From: a bacterium 210917-SL.2.15
GTDB taxonomy: Bacteria > Bacillota > Clostridia > Oscillospirales > Oscillospiraceae
Direction: 5' to 3'
DNA: 64,000 nt
Assembly (NCBI GenBank): GCA_020555605.1
Contig: JAJCJC010000001.1
Coordinates: 62,001-126,000 of the forward strand
Under the pieces are notes generated by a model. The model saw only the letters and a program-made list of their open reading frames with translations. It was not told the DNA's origin and did no database searches. Below are positions 8,393-18,347 of the stretch, piece after piece; the stretch's first letter is position 1; each line of letters starts with the position of its first letter. Made by a program: the position numbers and the translations under genes.

Positions 8393-10105
8393 TGCCGCAC
8401 AGCACTGCCGTATTTCTGAATGCAGTGTTGCACCGCATCCAGCTCCCGTGCCGTGGGCAATGTGCCGCTGGGGGGGGCGTCTCACCGGCTCGTGGCAGCA
8501 TCGCGCCTCCGCCGTATTTGCGCAGATATTCCCGCACCGCCGGACTCTTGGTCTCTCTTGCCAGGGCTGCCGCCTTCTGCGCCTTCTTTTTCGCTCGTTT
8601 TCCGCCGCTTCCGGTCGAAACAGAGCCGCCCCTCCATGGCGCGTCTGAGATCGTGCTCTCGCCGTAGCCCGCCGCATAATAAAGGGCGTCCTTCTGCGTA
8701 CGGCTCAGATCCATGCCGTCGATATAGTCCAATACCTTTTTCTTCTTGCTGTTGGTCACAGTATTTCCGCAGCTGTCCTTGTCGGAAGTGATTGCCCCGG
8801 TCTCCGCCGCGAAGCGGATATAGTCATAGAGCGAAACGCCCTCATTGATGGCCTCCTGATACTTCTTGCTTCCGTCCTCGCGCTCCAGCGTGTCGATGTC
8901 CTTCAGGAAAATGGCCGTTTTCTCATCCTCGCTCAGCTCCATCTTATCCAGCGCCCGGAATTTGTTGCGCCGCTCCGTCCCGGCCACTGCCTTGCCGCTG
9001 TCGTTGTAGTCTGCCGTCACCTCTTCTGTAGCGGTCAGATAGCGGTAATAGGTCGTCTGTTCCACGCCCTGCGCCTTCAGTGCGTCCCGCTTTTCTGCCG
9101 TGCTAGGGCTGGCTGTTGGCGATGGCGTCGTTGTACACTTCTGCCGTTTTCCGCACTGCCCTCCTCCAGATCCGGGTAGTGTTTACGTACATGGTTCTTC
9201 GCCCAGGGCCACACCGCCGCACAGGTATGTAGGTCCATCCACTGGATCGCCCCGCCAAAGATGAATTTCCTCAGCTTTGTTTCCCGCATCCACTTGTTCA
9301 CAGCGCTGTCGCTGCCCAGCATTTCCTCCATGCCGCAGCTGCTGTATCCCCGGGCGCGCCATTCCAGCAGCGGCGTCCACTCAGCGATCTCCCCGCGATA
9401 CTTTTTCCACGAACTGCGCAGCATCGACGTTTTCGGCATGGTGTCAAAGCCCAGCCGCGCCCCGGCCATGAAAAAGCCCAGCGCCTGCTTGAGCACCGTG
9501 CCCGGATTCATACCGAACATCGCTGTCACATACCCGTTCCGGATCTTGCCGAACAGATTCTCCGCAGCCCCACGCTCTTCCACCGGTCGGCTCTGCAAAT
9601 CCAGCAGCAGCTGGTCGAGGTACTCCACAGAAGCCTTTCCCCATGTATGGCTGATCATACTGCGCATGGAGCTTTCAAAGCCCCGTTCTGTGTAATTGAG
9701 CAGCGTTTTCATATTCCGCACCGGAATGGCCAGCCCCACATATTTGGCCGTGAAGTCGCGGTGCCGCTCGTAGGCGTCCCACACCGACACTGCCAGCGCC
9801 GGATTGCTCGCTCTCTGCCGCTCTTTCAGCATCCCGCCTCCCTCGATCGTGGCGTCCAGTATGGCTGCATCGTTTTTGGAAAGGAACTGTTTATCGGTGA
9901 TAATAGGAGAATAATGCCGGCCCATCGCCTTATCAAAGCCTTCCAGCAGGTTGCTGATGCGGTTGATTGCCTCCTTGGCCATTCCATTGAAATAGTCCTG
10001 ACCCAAAATGGCCGCCAGCCGCCTCTCCTCCGGTGTCAGATCGGCCACGATGCGCTCCACCGCCTGTTTGCTCAGCTTTGCCCCCTTTCCCGAATTGATG
10101 GACAA
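8393..10105 (-). pseudogene. Decayed phage virion-associated protein fragment
   Basis: Three minus-strand reading-frame blocks read as one ancient protein: about 330 residues (from 10105, containing YVTAMFGMNPGTVLKQALG), a short middle block (AEVYNDAIANSQ, about 9115-9140), and a block reading AEKRDALKAQGVEQTTYYRYL onward. Single-base frameshifts lie near 9150 and 9110, and a third falls at or near a run of eight Gs (8470-8477), after which the frame ending CIQKYGSAVRQGK stops at 8393. The sequence resembles the C-terminal part of the giant internal virion proteins of Clostridia phages (inference). The 5' end abuts an IS3 fragment. It is a prophage remnant beside a tRNA gene. Confidence 0.7.
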
Positions 10106-10141
10106 AAAAGCATTCGTTATAATGGAAAAGGGACAAAGGAA

Positions 10142-10447
10142 ATGGAAAACAAACGCAAAAAAGGGATAGCGCCGCCCCGATACGACGAGGCGTTCAAGGC
10201 CGGAGCCATCCGGATGGTGACAGAACAGGGCCGTCCGGGCACAGAGGTTGCCAAGGAACTTGGTATCTGCATCGACACCCTGCGCAGCTGGCTGAAGGCC
10301 GCGGGTGTGCAGGCAGGTCAGACAGGCCGCCAGAACCGGGACAGCCGCCGGACACGGGAGCTGGAAGCGGAGGTGCGTGCACTGCGCAAGCTGCCAGATG
10401 AAGTTCTGAAGCAGTTGAAGCAGGAGCAGATGGGGCGGGAACGGTGA
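10142..10447 (+). mobile_element. IS3-family orfA-like transposase remnant
   Basis: The 101-residue product has the OrfA helix-turn-helix: YDEAFKAGAIRMVTEQGRP, VAKELGICIDTLRSWLKA, then a coiled, charged tail with RELEAEVRALRK. This is the DNA-binding half of an IS3-type transposase. No OrfB (DDE) reading frame follows, so the element cannot be autonomous. It interrupts or abuts the phage gene remnant. Confidence 0.75.
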
Positions 10448-10518
10448 CGGTAATGCACTTTCAACACTTAACCATATTATGTTTGGCGACGTCTTTAATT
10501 TGGGCAGCTATTTTTTGA

Positions 10519-10564
10519 TTGACAATCTAGTTTACTTTGTGTAGACTATCGTTGTAGACTACAA
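10519..10564 (+). promoter_or_regulatory. Promoter and BlaI-type operator
   Basis: TTGACA (10519-10524), 17 bases and TAGACT (10542-10547) form a sigma-A promoter. The perfect palindrome TTGTAG-A-CTACAA (10552-10564) lies across the transcription start, with further TGTAGA copies on either side. BlaI/MecI repressors bind TACA/TGTA dyads of this type (family knowledge), so autoregulation is likely. Confidence 0.75.
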
Positions 10565-10586
10565 GTTGTAGATTGGAGGCTATGTG

Positions 10587-10946
10587 ATGAGTGAACTGAG
10601 AATGGGCGCTATTGAATCCCGCTTTGCGGATATGATCTGGAAGAACGAACCTATCCCCTCTCCAGAGTTGGTGAAGCTGGCCGAGCGGGAACTGAACTGG
10701 AAGAAGTCCACCACATACACCGTGTTGAAGCGGCTGTGCGAGCGGGGCATCTTTCAGAACCAGGGAGGCGTTGTGACCTCCTTGATCTCCAGGCAGGATT
10801 TTTACGCAGTGCAGAGTGAGAAGTTTGTGGAGGAGACCTTCTCCGGTTCCCTCCCAGCGTTTCTGGCTGCCTTTACCACCAGGAAGAAACTGTCCGAGGA
10901 GGAAATTGCGGAGCTGCAGGCGCTGATCGACCAGAGCAGGAGGTGA
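10587..10946 (+). CDS. BlaI/MecI/CopY family repressor
   Basis: The 119-residue winged-helix protein matches the penicillinase-repressor family: IESRFADMIWKNEPIPSPEL, the recognition helix region KKSTTYTVLKRLCERGIF, and a C-terminal dimerisation helix ending LQALIDQSRR. It should bind the palindromic operator upstream and be inactivated by proteolysis triggered by the adjacent M56 sensor. ATG at 10587 with GGAGG seven bases upstream is preferred over the overlapping GTG at 10584. The next gene starts six bases after its stop codon. Confidence 0.9.
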   Translation: MSELRMGAIESRFADMIWKNEPIPSPELVKLAERELNWKKSTTYTVLKRLCERGIFQNQGGVVTSLISRQDFYAVQSEKFVEETFSGSLPAFLAAFTTRKKLSEEEIAELQALIDQSRR

Positions 10947-10952
10947 CAGGGA

Positions 10953-13742
10953 ATGGGGAACTTTATCTTCTACGAACTGCCTCCCATTGTGTTCAACATG
11001 GGCGTGACAGCCAGCGTGGCAATTCTGTTTATATTGCCGGCGAGAGTGCTGCTGAAAAAGGCACCGAAGATCTTTTCCTACGCACTGTGGGCAGCCGTGT
11101 TGTTCCGGCTGCTTTGCCCGGTGTCCATTACCACAGGCTTCTCCCTGTTGGGTTTGTTTGATGCGCCTGTGACTGCAACTACGACCCACACCACAGCGGT
11201 GGAATATATTCCGCAGAACGTGGTACATACTCCTGGTGCGGAAGTAGGCCTTCCTGTGCCGGGCGTGCATCAGGCTGTCAACGAAGTACTCCCGCAGGGA
11301 GAAGAACAGATGGCGGCAGACCCGCTGGAGGCTCCTGTTGCGCTGGCTACGCTGGCGTGGATGGCGGGAATTGGCGTCATGGCCGCTTACAGCGTGGCAT
11401 CCCTCCTCCAGCTTCGCCGAAAACTGGTCGGCGCCGTTCCCCTGTGGGACAACATCTATTTGGCTGACTACATTGAATCTCCCTTTGTCATGGGCATTTT
11501 TCGCCCAAAGATTTATCTGCCCTCATCCCTGTCTGAACAGGAGCAGGGCTACATCATTCTGCATGAGCAGCACCACATCCGCCGGGGGGACCATATTGTC
11601 AAGGGCCTAGCCTTTATCGCCCTGTGCGTCCACTGGTTCAATCCGTTGGTATGGGTTGCCTTTATTCTGTCCGCCAAAGACATGGAGATGAGCTGTGACG
11701 AGGCGGTGGTGAAGAAGCTGGGCGAGGGCATTCGGGCGGATTACTCCGCATCCCTCCTGAGCCTTGCCACCGGCCGCCGCATCATCGCCGGGACGCCCTT
11801 GGCCTTCGGAGAGGGGGACACCAAGGGCCGCATCCGCAATCTCGCAAATTGGAGGAAACCTGCCTTTTGGGTTGTGTTGCTGGCCGTGATCGCCTGTATC
11901 ATTCTGGCTGTCGGTCTTATGACGAATCCGGAGGGCGTCCATTCGGGGATGGAGTCGATTGCGGGTAAGACCTATGTGTATTCCGGTGATTCTTACAGCG
12001 ATCTTGAATATGACCGTTTCACCATCACGATCCATCAGGACGGCACATTCACTTATTATGAATCCCCACTCAGCAGCTACATTGGAAACGGTGTATGCTC
12101 CGTTCAGGATGGTGTGCTTACTTTGTCAGATGAGACCAGTGGCGGGGCAGAACGCATAAACTATTTCAAAATCGACGGAGACGACCTTGTTTTCATCGAA
12201 GAGAACTCCAGCAACTTTATCTATGTGAAAGTGAAAGATGGGGAACGCTTTCACAGTGATGGGGCGGTTCATTCCGAGGTGCCCTCCGGAGACCCGACAG
12301 AGGGCACCTCGGCATCTGTTGTATGGACCTTTTCTCCCATGATGAGCGCCACTTGGCACGCGGCGTTTCACTTCAATTTTGACCTGAACTACTCCCATAT
12401 CGAAGCGTCCTGCGACAATGGAATGCTGTGGAACCCGGATGCAGAGGGACAACCCAGAGAAAAGGCGCTGCGCTTTGAAGCGGGCGAGCCGGTCTGCTGG
12501 ACTCCGGGGATTAGCGGCGAAACGCTTACGGACACGGCGGAAAAGGCGACTGTCCACTTTACTGTATACGACGGCGGAGAAATTCTCTATTCAGGCGCGC
12601 TGGAGATCACCCGGACCGGAACGGAAAACGGCCAGAGCTCCTATGAGGCAAGGCTGGGCGGCACCGATCTTCTGGCGCTGCGGCAGAACGCTGACAACAT
12701 GGGTGCGTCCCTTATCCTCTCCGACAGTGCCGCCATCATTGCTTACTCCGACTTGAATCACAACCGGGTGAATGAGAATATCGTGGCGCGGGAAGTGGAA
12801 CCGGGTATGCTCTATGAACTGACGGTGGAAGAAAACGGCGTGGAGATCTGGTCAACAGAAGCCAGCCCTGCCCATACCGGCTGGAACACCATTATGCTCT
12901 ACAGCGACAGTGACGGCGATTATTTGGTGCGGTATCTGCCCGCCATGTTCCAGGGCGTGGGCAACTATACCTGCACGGTGTTCTCCCTGGAGGGCGGACG
13001 GGAGACTGTGAAAGAGGAATGGTCTGTGGACTTTAAACTTCCTGTGGAGGAGACGCCCGAGATGGCGCGGTTTGCCAAAGAAGTCGGGATCCTTCTGCGG
13101 AATTGCGGCGTTCTGCTGTCCACGGAGCAGGGGATCGTTGTGGACCGGTATGCCAGCGCCTCGGGGCTGCCCCAGCTCTATCCGGTCCATTTTGACCCAG
13201 AGGAAATTCAGGTTGCAATCGATGGCGCTTCTGATGCGAGGGAACTCACCTCCAACGCTGCGCAGTTCCCGGATGCCCCTCTGAATCTTGTCTTCGCCAG
13301 TGGCGCAGGCGGGTGGGGAACGATGCTGACGCTCCAGCCCGACGGCAGCTTTACGGGCCAATACAGCGACGCGGAAATGGGGGTCAGCTCGCCGGAGTTT
13401 CCTAACGGCACCTGTTACGTCAGTGAGTTTTCCGGCCGATTTGCAGACATTCAGCAAATCAGTGATTATGCCTGGTCCATGAAACTGTTGGATCTGACCA
13501 CAGAGAAAGGAAAAGAACAGACCTGGATTGAAGATGGCGTGCGCTATATTTCTGCAGAGCCATACGGCGTGATCGGCGGAGATACATTTATCCTGTATGC
13601 TCCGGGAACACCCGCGGATAAAATTCCGTCGGATTGCCGGGACTGGTGGCCGGATGCCTATGCGTGGCGCAAGGGTGAGATCGAGCAACTGGAGGGCTGG
13701 GGGCTTTGCAATGTGAAGGCCGGCCAAGGCTTCTTTACCTAG
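10953..13742 (+). CDS. BlaR1/MecR1-like M56 peptidase sensor with beta-rich extracellular tail
   Basis: The 929-residue membrane protein begins with two hydrophobic helices, another near 125-150, then the cytoplasmic zinc-peptidase motif HEQHHIRRGDH (about residue 204) and the MEMSCDEAVVKKLG segment, followed by a fourth helix near 305-325 (WVVLLAVIACIILAVGLM). This is the M56 protease module that cleaves BlaI-type repressors. The remaining 600 residues lack the penicillin-binding SxxK/SxN domain and instead resemble beta-rich lipoprotein-like domains (a FTITIHQDGTFTYY repeat, a second module near 760-900). The stimulus is therefore unlikely to be classical beta-lactam acylation. No beta-lactamase gene is nearby. 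Forms an operon with the repressor. Confidence 0.85.
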   Translation: MGNFIFYELPPIVFNMGVTASVAILFILPARVLLKKAPKIFSYALWAAVLFRLLCPVSITTGFSLLGLFDAPVTATTTHTTAVEYIPQNVVHTPGAEVGLPVPGVHQAVNEVLPQGEEQMAADPLEAPVALATLAWMAGIGVMAAYSVASLLQLRRKLVGAVPLWDNIYLADYIESPFVMGIFRPKIYLPSSLSEQEQGYIILHEQHHIRRGDHIVKGLAFIALCVHWFNPLVWVAFILSAKDMEMSCDEAVVKKLGEGIRADYSASLLSLATGRRIIAGTPLAFGEGDTKGRIRNLANWRKPAFWVVLLAVIACIILAVGLMTNPEGVHSGMESIAGKTYVYSGDSYSDLEYDRFTITIHQDGTFTYYESPLSSYIGNGVCSVQDGVLTLSDETSGGAERINYFKIDGDDLVFIEENSSNFIYVKVKDGERFHSDGAVHSEVPSGDPTEGTSASVVWTFSPMMSATWHAAFHFNFDLNYSHIEASCDNGMLWNPDAEGQPREKALRFEAGEPVCWTPGISGETLTDTAEKATVHFTVYDGGEILYSGALEITRTGTENGQSSYEARLGGTDLLALRQNADNMGASLILSDSAAIIAYSDLNHNRVNENIVAREVEPGMLYELTVEENGVEIWSTEASPAHTGWNTIMLYSDSDGDYLVRYLPAMFQGVGNYTCTVFSLEGGRETVKEEWSVDFKLPVEETPEMARFAKEVGILLRNCGVLLSTEQGIVVDRYASASGLPQLYPVHFDPEEIQVAIDGASDARELTSNAAQFPDAPLNLVFASGAGGWGTMLTLQPDGSFTGQYSDAEMGVSSPEFPNGTCYVSEFSGRFADIQQISDYAWSMKLLDLTTEKGKEQTWIEDGVRYISAEPYGVIGGDTFILYAPGTPADKIPSDCRDWWPDAYAWRKGEIEQLEGWGLCNVKAGQGFFT

Positions 13743-13813
13743 TCGCTCTCCTGACACGGCTATGCCGAGTGGATAAAAAATGTATCAAATCTGAGCATAG
13801 AAGGATGTGCTAT

Positions 13814-13987
13814 ATGGATAAAAATGAAAGCCGAAATTCCGTTTCCCAAACGGTCTGGCTGAATGAACAGGCACGAATCGCATCCTTCCATTGCGTAGCG
13901 GGATACGAAGAACGCTTCTTCACTTGCCATGGGTTCTTCATGGGCTTCCTGCATAGCCTGCAGGAACGGGGGTATCGGTTTCAGTGA
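13814..13987 (+). CDS. Conserved small protein of unknown function
   Basis: A 57-residue product starting at ATG 13814 with GAAGGATG upstream. It contains SQTVWLNEQARIASFHCV, AGYEERFF and ends FLHSLQERGYRFQ. I recall similar short proteins near mobile regions of gut Clostridia, but no function is known to me. It lies between the sensor operon and a terminator. Confidence 0.6.
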   Translation: MDKNESRNSVSQTVWLNEQARIASFHCVAGYEERFFTCHGFFMGFLHSLQERGYRFQ

Positions 13988-14030
13988 CGAAAAAATTTCT
14001 AAAGCTGATACTGAAGTTTTATAGTAAGGA

Positions 14031-14071
14031 GAAGCGCACCCTTGACACTATGGTCGAGGGTGCGCTTTTTC
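14031..14071 (+). terminator. Terminator
   Basis: AAGCGCACCCTTGAC pairs with GTCGAGGGTGCGCTT (one mismatch allowed), followed by a T-run. Confidence 0.8.
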
Positions 14072-14171
14072 TAGGCGAATAATTTCCTTTTGGCACAAAA
14101 TGGGCTATGCTAAAAAAAAGTAGGGAAACGTGGGAAATTATGACTCTGTGCGACCATTTGAAATGAGGTGA

Positions 14172-14916
14172 ATGCTATTGCGAACAAAACGGTATTCGTG
14201 CCCTAACGGCTGCTCACTTCCTCCAAGAAAGAAGTCTTTGAGAGAATTTGAAGATGGCACTTATGGATTTGCTTATTACGACTTTAATTTCTGCCCTTGC
14301 TGCGGGAGTTTGATGCCGTACTCGCAGGAGAAGCTGAGCGGCTTTTTTGATATTTATAATATTCACCCAGCTCTTAAGGATGCACGAAATCTATTGTATA
14401 AATCGGAGTTTGAAGCTGCGGCACGCGAAGCATTTGTTACTATCGAAACGGTACTAAAGAAAAAGTCCGGGCTTGATTCACATGGATTTGATTTGGCAAC
14501 AAAGGCACTCTCTTTTGAAGTGGACAAGAAGACGGGAGAAGTGACCAAGCCGCCGCTGATTGCAATCAACGGACTAAAAACTGATTCCGACAGAAATGAG
14601 TAAAACGGAATAAGATATATGCTCATGGTTTTTTTCAAGGACCACGCAATTTGTATCAGCCCAATCATATTGGGTCTGGAGCCAGCAATTCTATTTCTGT
14701 ATTGGTCGAAGCGTCGTTTTTCCCGCATTTGTTAGACGGACATAGTATTACTAAAAATGGTTGCTGGCTTCGAAAAAAGCAGACTATCAAGAAATTTACA
14801 ATAAGATGCCCAAACTCATAGATCGTTGGAGATTAATTCGCATGCTAAAACGGCAATCTGCTGAGATGGAGAAGAAATATGGGGAAAGTACGATACCTCG
14901 TCAAAAAACGGATTAG
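14172..14916 (+). pseudogene. Broken zinc-ribbon/TIGR02391 (Ymh)-like gene
   Basis: The first 143 codons read a Cys-rich N-terminus (CPNGC, CPCCGS) then IHPALKDARNLLYKSEFEAA, which resembles the TIGR02391/Ymh domain. The frame then meets TAA after SDRNE, but homologous-looking sequence continues: GIRYMLM, then in another frame HGFFQGPRNLYQPNHIGSG and LLDGHSITKNG, then in a third frame ADYQEIYNKMPKLIDRWR up to TAG at 14914. One nonsense change and two frameshifts thus split a protein of roughly 247 residues. Such proteins occur in phage- and defence-rich regions; function is not established. Confidence 0.65.
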
Positions 14917-15081
14917 AGGCGTCCTTTGGCATATAAAAATAGCGATAGGTTTTCCGCATGTCTGGATTTGTTTCATTATTCTTGGCTTGGCGGCATTTCC
15001 TCTGATGCGCCATTCCCTCCGATTCGCCATAAACTGATATGGGACCCCAACAGGGGTTCCACTGTAGGAGGTATCTTTTTT

Positions 15082-15315
15082 ATGAACACAAATATGTCTA
15101 CCACAATGCAGGCCACCGTATGCAGCGTGGAACGCGGCCAGCTCCTGGTATGCGACCACGCGACGCGGCAGGAGGTCGTGGTCCATACGGGCCAGGCCTG
15201 CTGCTTCCATGTGGGCGACTGCATCTGCATCCACTACAACGGCATCATGACCGCCAGCATTCCCCCGCAGATCAGCGCCGATTGTATCCATGTTCTTCGC
15301 CGGCGCGGCTGCTGA
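15082..15315 (+). CDS. Small conserved protein, unknown function
   Basis: The 77-residue product starts at ATG 15082 after TAGGAGGTAT, a strong ribosome site. Sequence: short N-terminus, then beta-rich QATVCSVERGQLLVCDH, VVVHTGQACCFHVGDCICIHY and a final IHVLRRRGC; six cysteines. The alternating hydrophobic pattern suggests a small OB/SH3-like barrel (inference). Start codons further upstream lack a ribosome site. Confidence 0.65.
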   Translation: MNTNMSTTMQATVCSVERGQLLVCDHATRQEVVVHTGQACCFHVGDCICIHYNGIMTASIPPQISADCIHVLRRRGC

Positions 15316-15375
15316 ACAGACGGGCTGAATCAGCCCTGACCTGTTTGCGGCACCCCATTCTCCCCGCAGCGCAGC

Positions 15376-15412
15376 AAAAAACCGCCGTTCCCCGCAATGC
15401 GGGGGACGGCGG
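15376..15412 (-). terminator. Terminator of the uvrB operon
   Basis: CCGCCGTCCCCCGC pairs with GCGGGGAACGGCGG on the minus strand, followed by TTTTTT. Confidence 0.8.
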
Positions 15413-15448
15413 CTGCCGTATCCGCCTTTGTTCTTCCGGCGCGGCGCA

Positions 15449-15997
15449 CTACCAGTCCCCCCGTTCCTCCGCGGCGCCCTGCCGCAGGCGGCGCAGCACC
15501 ACATGAAAACGGGTGAGGCCCATACTGAAAGCCAAGGCCAGCAGCGTCAGCAACACCAGCGCCGCCCCGTGCAATACGGTCATACGGGCGGACAAAAACG
15601 CGGACATATCCATGGCCAGCGCGATATAGACCGCCACGCCGAAAATGAGATAGCGCCGGTAGATCCCGCGCAGATACGCCAGCTTGGAATCGCAGCAGGC
15701 ATACCGGGCAAAAGCGCCGCCGGCTGGAAGGCGATAGTAGCCCCACTCTCCGTTGCGGCAGACCGCCTGCGCATGAACGGCCTGCAAATGCTGTTTTTCC
15801 GCCGCATCGCGCGCCGTGCGACGTAACAACTCCAGGCGGTAGGTATACGCGCCCCTTTCCCCCTCTTCAAACACATAATGACAGCATCCTACACGCTTGA
15901 GCTGCAGCCCTTTCTCCCGGGACAGGCGGTTGATCCAATCCTCCTCTCGCTGAAAGTCCCAGGCGAAAAAGAGACGAAAACGATGGTGTTCCTTCAT
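15449..15997 (-). CDS. DUF2812 domain-containing membrane protein
   Basis: The 182-residue product has an N-terminal soluble domain with the DUF2812 pattern (FRLFFAWDFQREEDWINRLS and GWGYYRLPAG-like region) and two C-terminal membrane helices (about residues 118-138 and 143-163). In other Firmicutes such genes often pair with PadR regulators, which is not the case here. Start at 15997 has GGGGAGGAG. It follows the small membrane protein and uvrB on the same strand. Confidence 0.75.
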   Translation of the reverse strand: MKEHHRFRLFFAWDFQREEDWINRLSREKGLQLKRVGCCHYVFEEGERGAYTYRLELLRRTARDAAEKQHLQAVHAQAVCRNGEWGYYRLPAGGAFARYACCDSKLAYLRGIYRRYLIFGVAVYIALAMDMSAFLSARMTVLHGAALVLLTLLALAFSMGLTRFHVVLRRLRQGAAEERGDW

Positions 15998-16012
15998 AGC
16001 TCCTCCCCTGCG

Positions 16013-16204
16013 TCAAACCAACTGCGCAAAACAGACCGACAGGAACATGCAGCCGATGCCGCCCAGGCGCAGCAGCGCCGCCAGCCCGCCAGGCAGGACC
16101 GCTTTCTTGTCCTTGTGCAGAAGGCGCCATAAAAGCTCCGGCCGAAGCAGAAGCACAAAGCCGATGATCACCACCACAAATGCCAGAACCAGAAATGGGC
16201 TCAT
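16013..16204 (-). CDS. Small membrane protein
   Basis: The 63-residue product has two hydrophobic helices ([18 protein letters not shown] and [18 protein letters not shown]). Its ATG overlaps the uvrB stop codon (ATGA), so it is translationally coupled to uvrB. Function unknown. Confidence 0.65.
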   Translation of the reverse strand: MSPFLVLAFVVVIIGFVLLLRPELLWRLLHKDKKAVLPGGLAALLRLGGIGCMFLSVCFAQLV

Positions 16205-18174
16205 TTCTTTTTCTCCTCTCCCCGCAGCGCAATAATGCGGTCGCGCAGCACGGCGGCGTATTCAAATTCCAACATCTTGGACGCCTCGCGCATTTGTTTC
16301 TCCAGCTTTGCAATTTCCTCGCGCCGCTCCCGGTCGGACAGTTTTTTCTGGCGCTTCTTGCCGTTGCTCGCTTCGCTTTCGCTGATCTCCAGGATGTCAT
16401 GCACAGGCTTGACAATCGTTTTGGGCACAATACCGTGGGCTTTGTTGAACGCATCCTGCTTACGGCGGCGGCGCTCCGTTTCATCCATGGCCGCGCGCAT
16501 GGAGGGTGTCACGGCATCGGCATACAAAATCACTTTTCCCTCCGCATTCCGGGCAGCACGGCCAATGGTCTGAATGAGAGAAGTTTCGCTGCGCAAAAAG
16601 CCTTCCTTATCCGCATCCAAAATGGCCACCAGGCTCACTTCCGGCATATCCAGTCCTTCGCGCAGCAAGTTGATGCCCACCAGCACGTCGAATTCACCCT
16701 TGCGCAGATCGCGCACAATCTCCATACGCTCGATGGCACCGATATCGGAGTGCATATAACGCACACGGATGCCGGCTCCGGCCAGATAATCCGTCAGGTC
16801 TTCCGCCATTTTCTTGGTCAGGGTAGTTACCAGCACCCGCTCGTTTTTCGCCGCGCGCAGCTGCACTTCGTGGATCAAATCGTCAATCTGGCCCAACACC
16901 GGACGCACTTCGATTTCCGGATCCAAAAGCCCCGTGGGCCGGATGACCTGTTCGACGATCTGCCCCGCACGCTCCCGCTCATAGGGTCCGGGGGTGGCAG
17001 AGACATAAATCGCCTGATGGACACGCTGCTCAAACTCATCAAACTTCAGCGGGCGGTTATCGTAGGCGCAGGGCAGACGGAACCCATACTGCACCAGACT
17101 GTCCTTGCGCGCGCGGTCACCGTTGTACATGGCCCGCACCTGGGGCAGCGTCACATGGCTCTCGTCCACAAACAGGAGGAAATCCTCCGGGAAATAATCC
17201 AGCAGCGTATGGGGCGGCGAGCCGACGGGGCGGCCCTCGATCACCCGGGAATAGTTCTCGATGCCGGAGCAGTAGCCCAGTTCCTGCATCATTTCAATAT
17301 CGTACAGCACTCGCTGCCGCAGGCGCTGTTCTTCTACCAGCTGATTATACTCTTTGAAATAGGCGCAGCGCTCATCCAGTTCCTTGTAAATATGTTCAAT
17401 GGCAGCGTCCATTTTCTCTTTAGGCGTCACATAGTGGGTTGCCGGCCAGATGGGCACATGAGTCAGATTGCGCACCACTGCCCCGGTGACTGTATTGATC
17501 TCGCTGATGCGGTCCACTTCATCGCCGAAAAACTCCACGCGGATGGCCGTATCTTTCCAATACGCCGGCCAGACCTCCACCGTGTCGCCCCGCACGCGGA
17601 ACATATTGCGTTCAAAGGCGACGTCATTGCGCTCGTAGCGGATCCCCACCAGGCGGCGCAGGAAGTCTTCCCGGTCCAGCGTGCCGCCGGCGCGGATGGA
17701 GATCATCATCTGCGCAAAATCCTCCGGCTCGCCCAGGCCGTAAATGCAGGAAACGGAAGAGACAACGATCACGTCCCTCCGTTCCAGCAGCGCGCAGGTG
17801 GCCGACAGGCGCAGCCGGTCAATCTCGTCGTTGGTGGAAGCATCTTTTTCAATATAGGTATCCGTATGCGGGATGTACGCTTCCGGCTGATAGTAATCGT
17901 AATAGGAAACAAAATACTCCACTGCATTTTCCGGGAAAAATTCTTTGAACTCCGCACACAGCTGCGCAGCCAGAGTTTTGTTATGGGCCAGCACCAGGGC
18001 CGGGCGCTGCAGCTGTTCGATGACTTTCGCCATAGTAAAGGTCTTGCCGGAGCCGGTCGCGCCCAGCAGCGCCTGCTCCCGCAGGCCCCACTGCACGCCC
18101 TGCACCAGCTTTTCAATAGCCTGGGGCTGATCGCCCGCGGCTTTGTAAGGGCTGACTAATTTGAACTGCGGCAT
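16201..18174 (-). CDS. uvrB: Excinuclease ABC subunit UvrB
   Basis: UvrB (657 residues) is the damage-verifying helicase-like subunit of nucleotide excision repair, handing DNA from UvrA to UvrC. Visible are Walker [10 protein letters not shown] (about residues 40-48), the beta-hairpin region [12 protein letters not shown], helicase motif II DESH, the later motifs [18 protein letters not shown] segment and QTIGRAARN, and a C-terminal UVR motif ([22 protein letters not shown]) that contacts UvrC. Start at 18174 (MPQFKL) has GGAGG. uvrA and uvrC are not in the window. Confidence 0.97.
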   Translation of the reverse strand: MPQFKLVSPYKAAGDQPQAIEKLVQGVQWGLREQALLGATGSGKTFTMAKVIEQLQRPALVLAHNKTLAAQLCAEFKEFFPENAVEYFVSYYDYYQPEAYIPHTDTYIEKDASTNDEIDRLRLSATCALLERRDVIVVSSVSCIYGLGEPEDFAQMMISIRAGGTLDREDFLRRLVGIRYERNDVAFERNMFRVRGDTVEVWPAYWKDTAIRVEFFGDEVDRISEINTVTGAVVRNLTHVPIWPATHYVTPKEKMDAAIEHIYKELDERCAYFKEYNQLVEEQRLRQRVLYDIEMMQELGYCSGIENYSRVIEGRPVGSPPHTLLDYFPEDFLLFVDESHVTLPQVRAMYNGDRARKDSLVQYGFRLPCAYDNRPLKFDEFEQRVHQAIYVSATPGPYERERAGQIVEQVIRPTGLLDPEIEVRPVLGQIDDLIHEVQLRAAKNERVLVTTLTKKMAEDLTDYLAGAGIRVRYMHSDIGAIERMEIVRDLRKGEFDVLVGINLLREGLDMPEVSLVAILDADKEGFLRSETSLIQTIGRAARNAEGKVILYADAVTPSMRAAMDETERRRRKQDAFNKAHGIVPKTIVKPVHDILEISESEASNGKKRQKKLSDRERREEIAKLEKQMREASKMLEFEYAAVLRDRIIALRGEEKKK

Positions 18175-18284
18175 CCTTCCTGCCTCCTTGCATTGCCGTG
18201 ATTGTCTCTCATTATACCCCACTCTACCGTCAAATTGCAATAAATCTCCCAAAAATTGCGCTTATTTTCCGTTTTTTGATGACA

Positions 18285-18313
18285 TTGACAATTTTTTTGT
18301 CAGATATTATGAT
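18285..18313 (+). promoter_or_regulatory. Strong promoter for the 18348 gene
   Basis: TTGACA (18285-18290), a 17-base spacer and TATGAT (18308-18313). The region is AT-rich and divergent to uvrB. Confidence 0.75.
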
Positions 18314-18347
18314 GGTGTCGGATAATATGAAAGGATTGATTTGAACA

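Noticed and set aside
16180-18159. 659-codon plus-strand frame opposite uvrB
   Set aside because: UvrB motifs on the minus strand are unmistakable; the plus-strand frame is rich in His/Gln and has no family resemblance.
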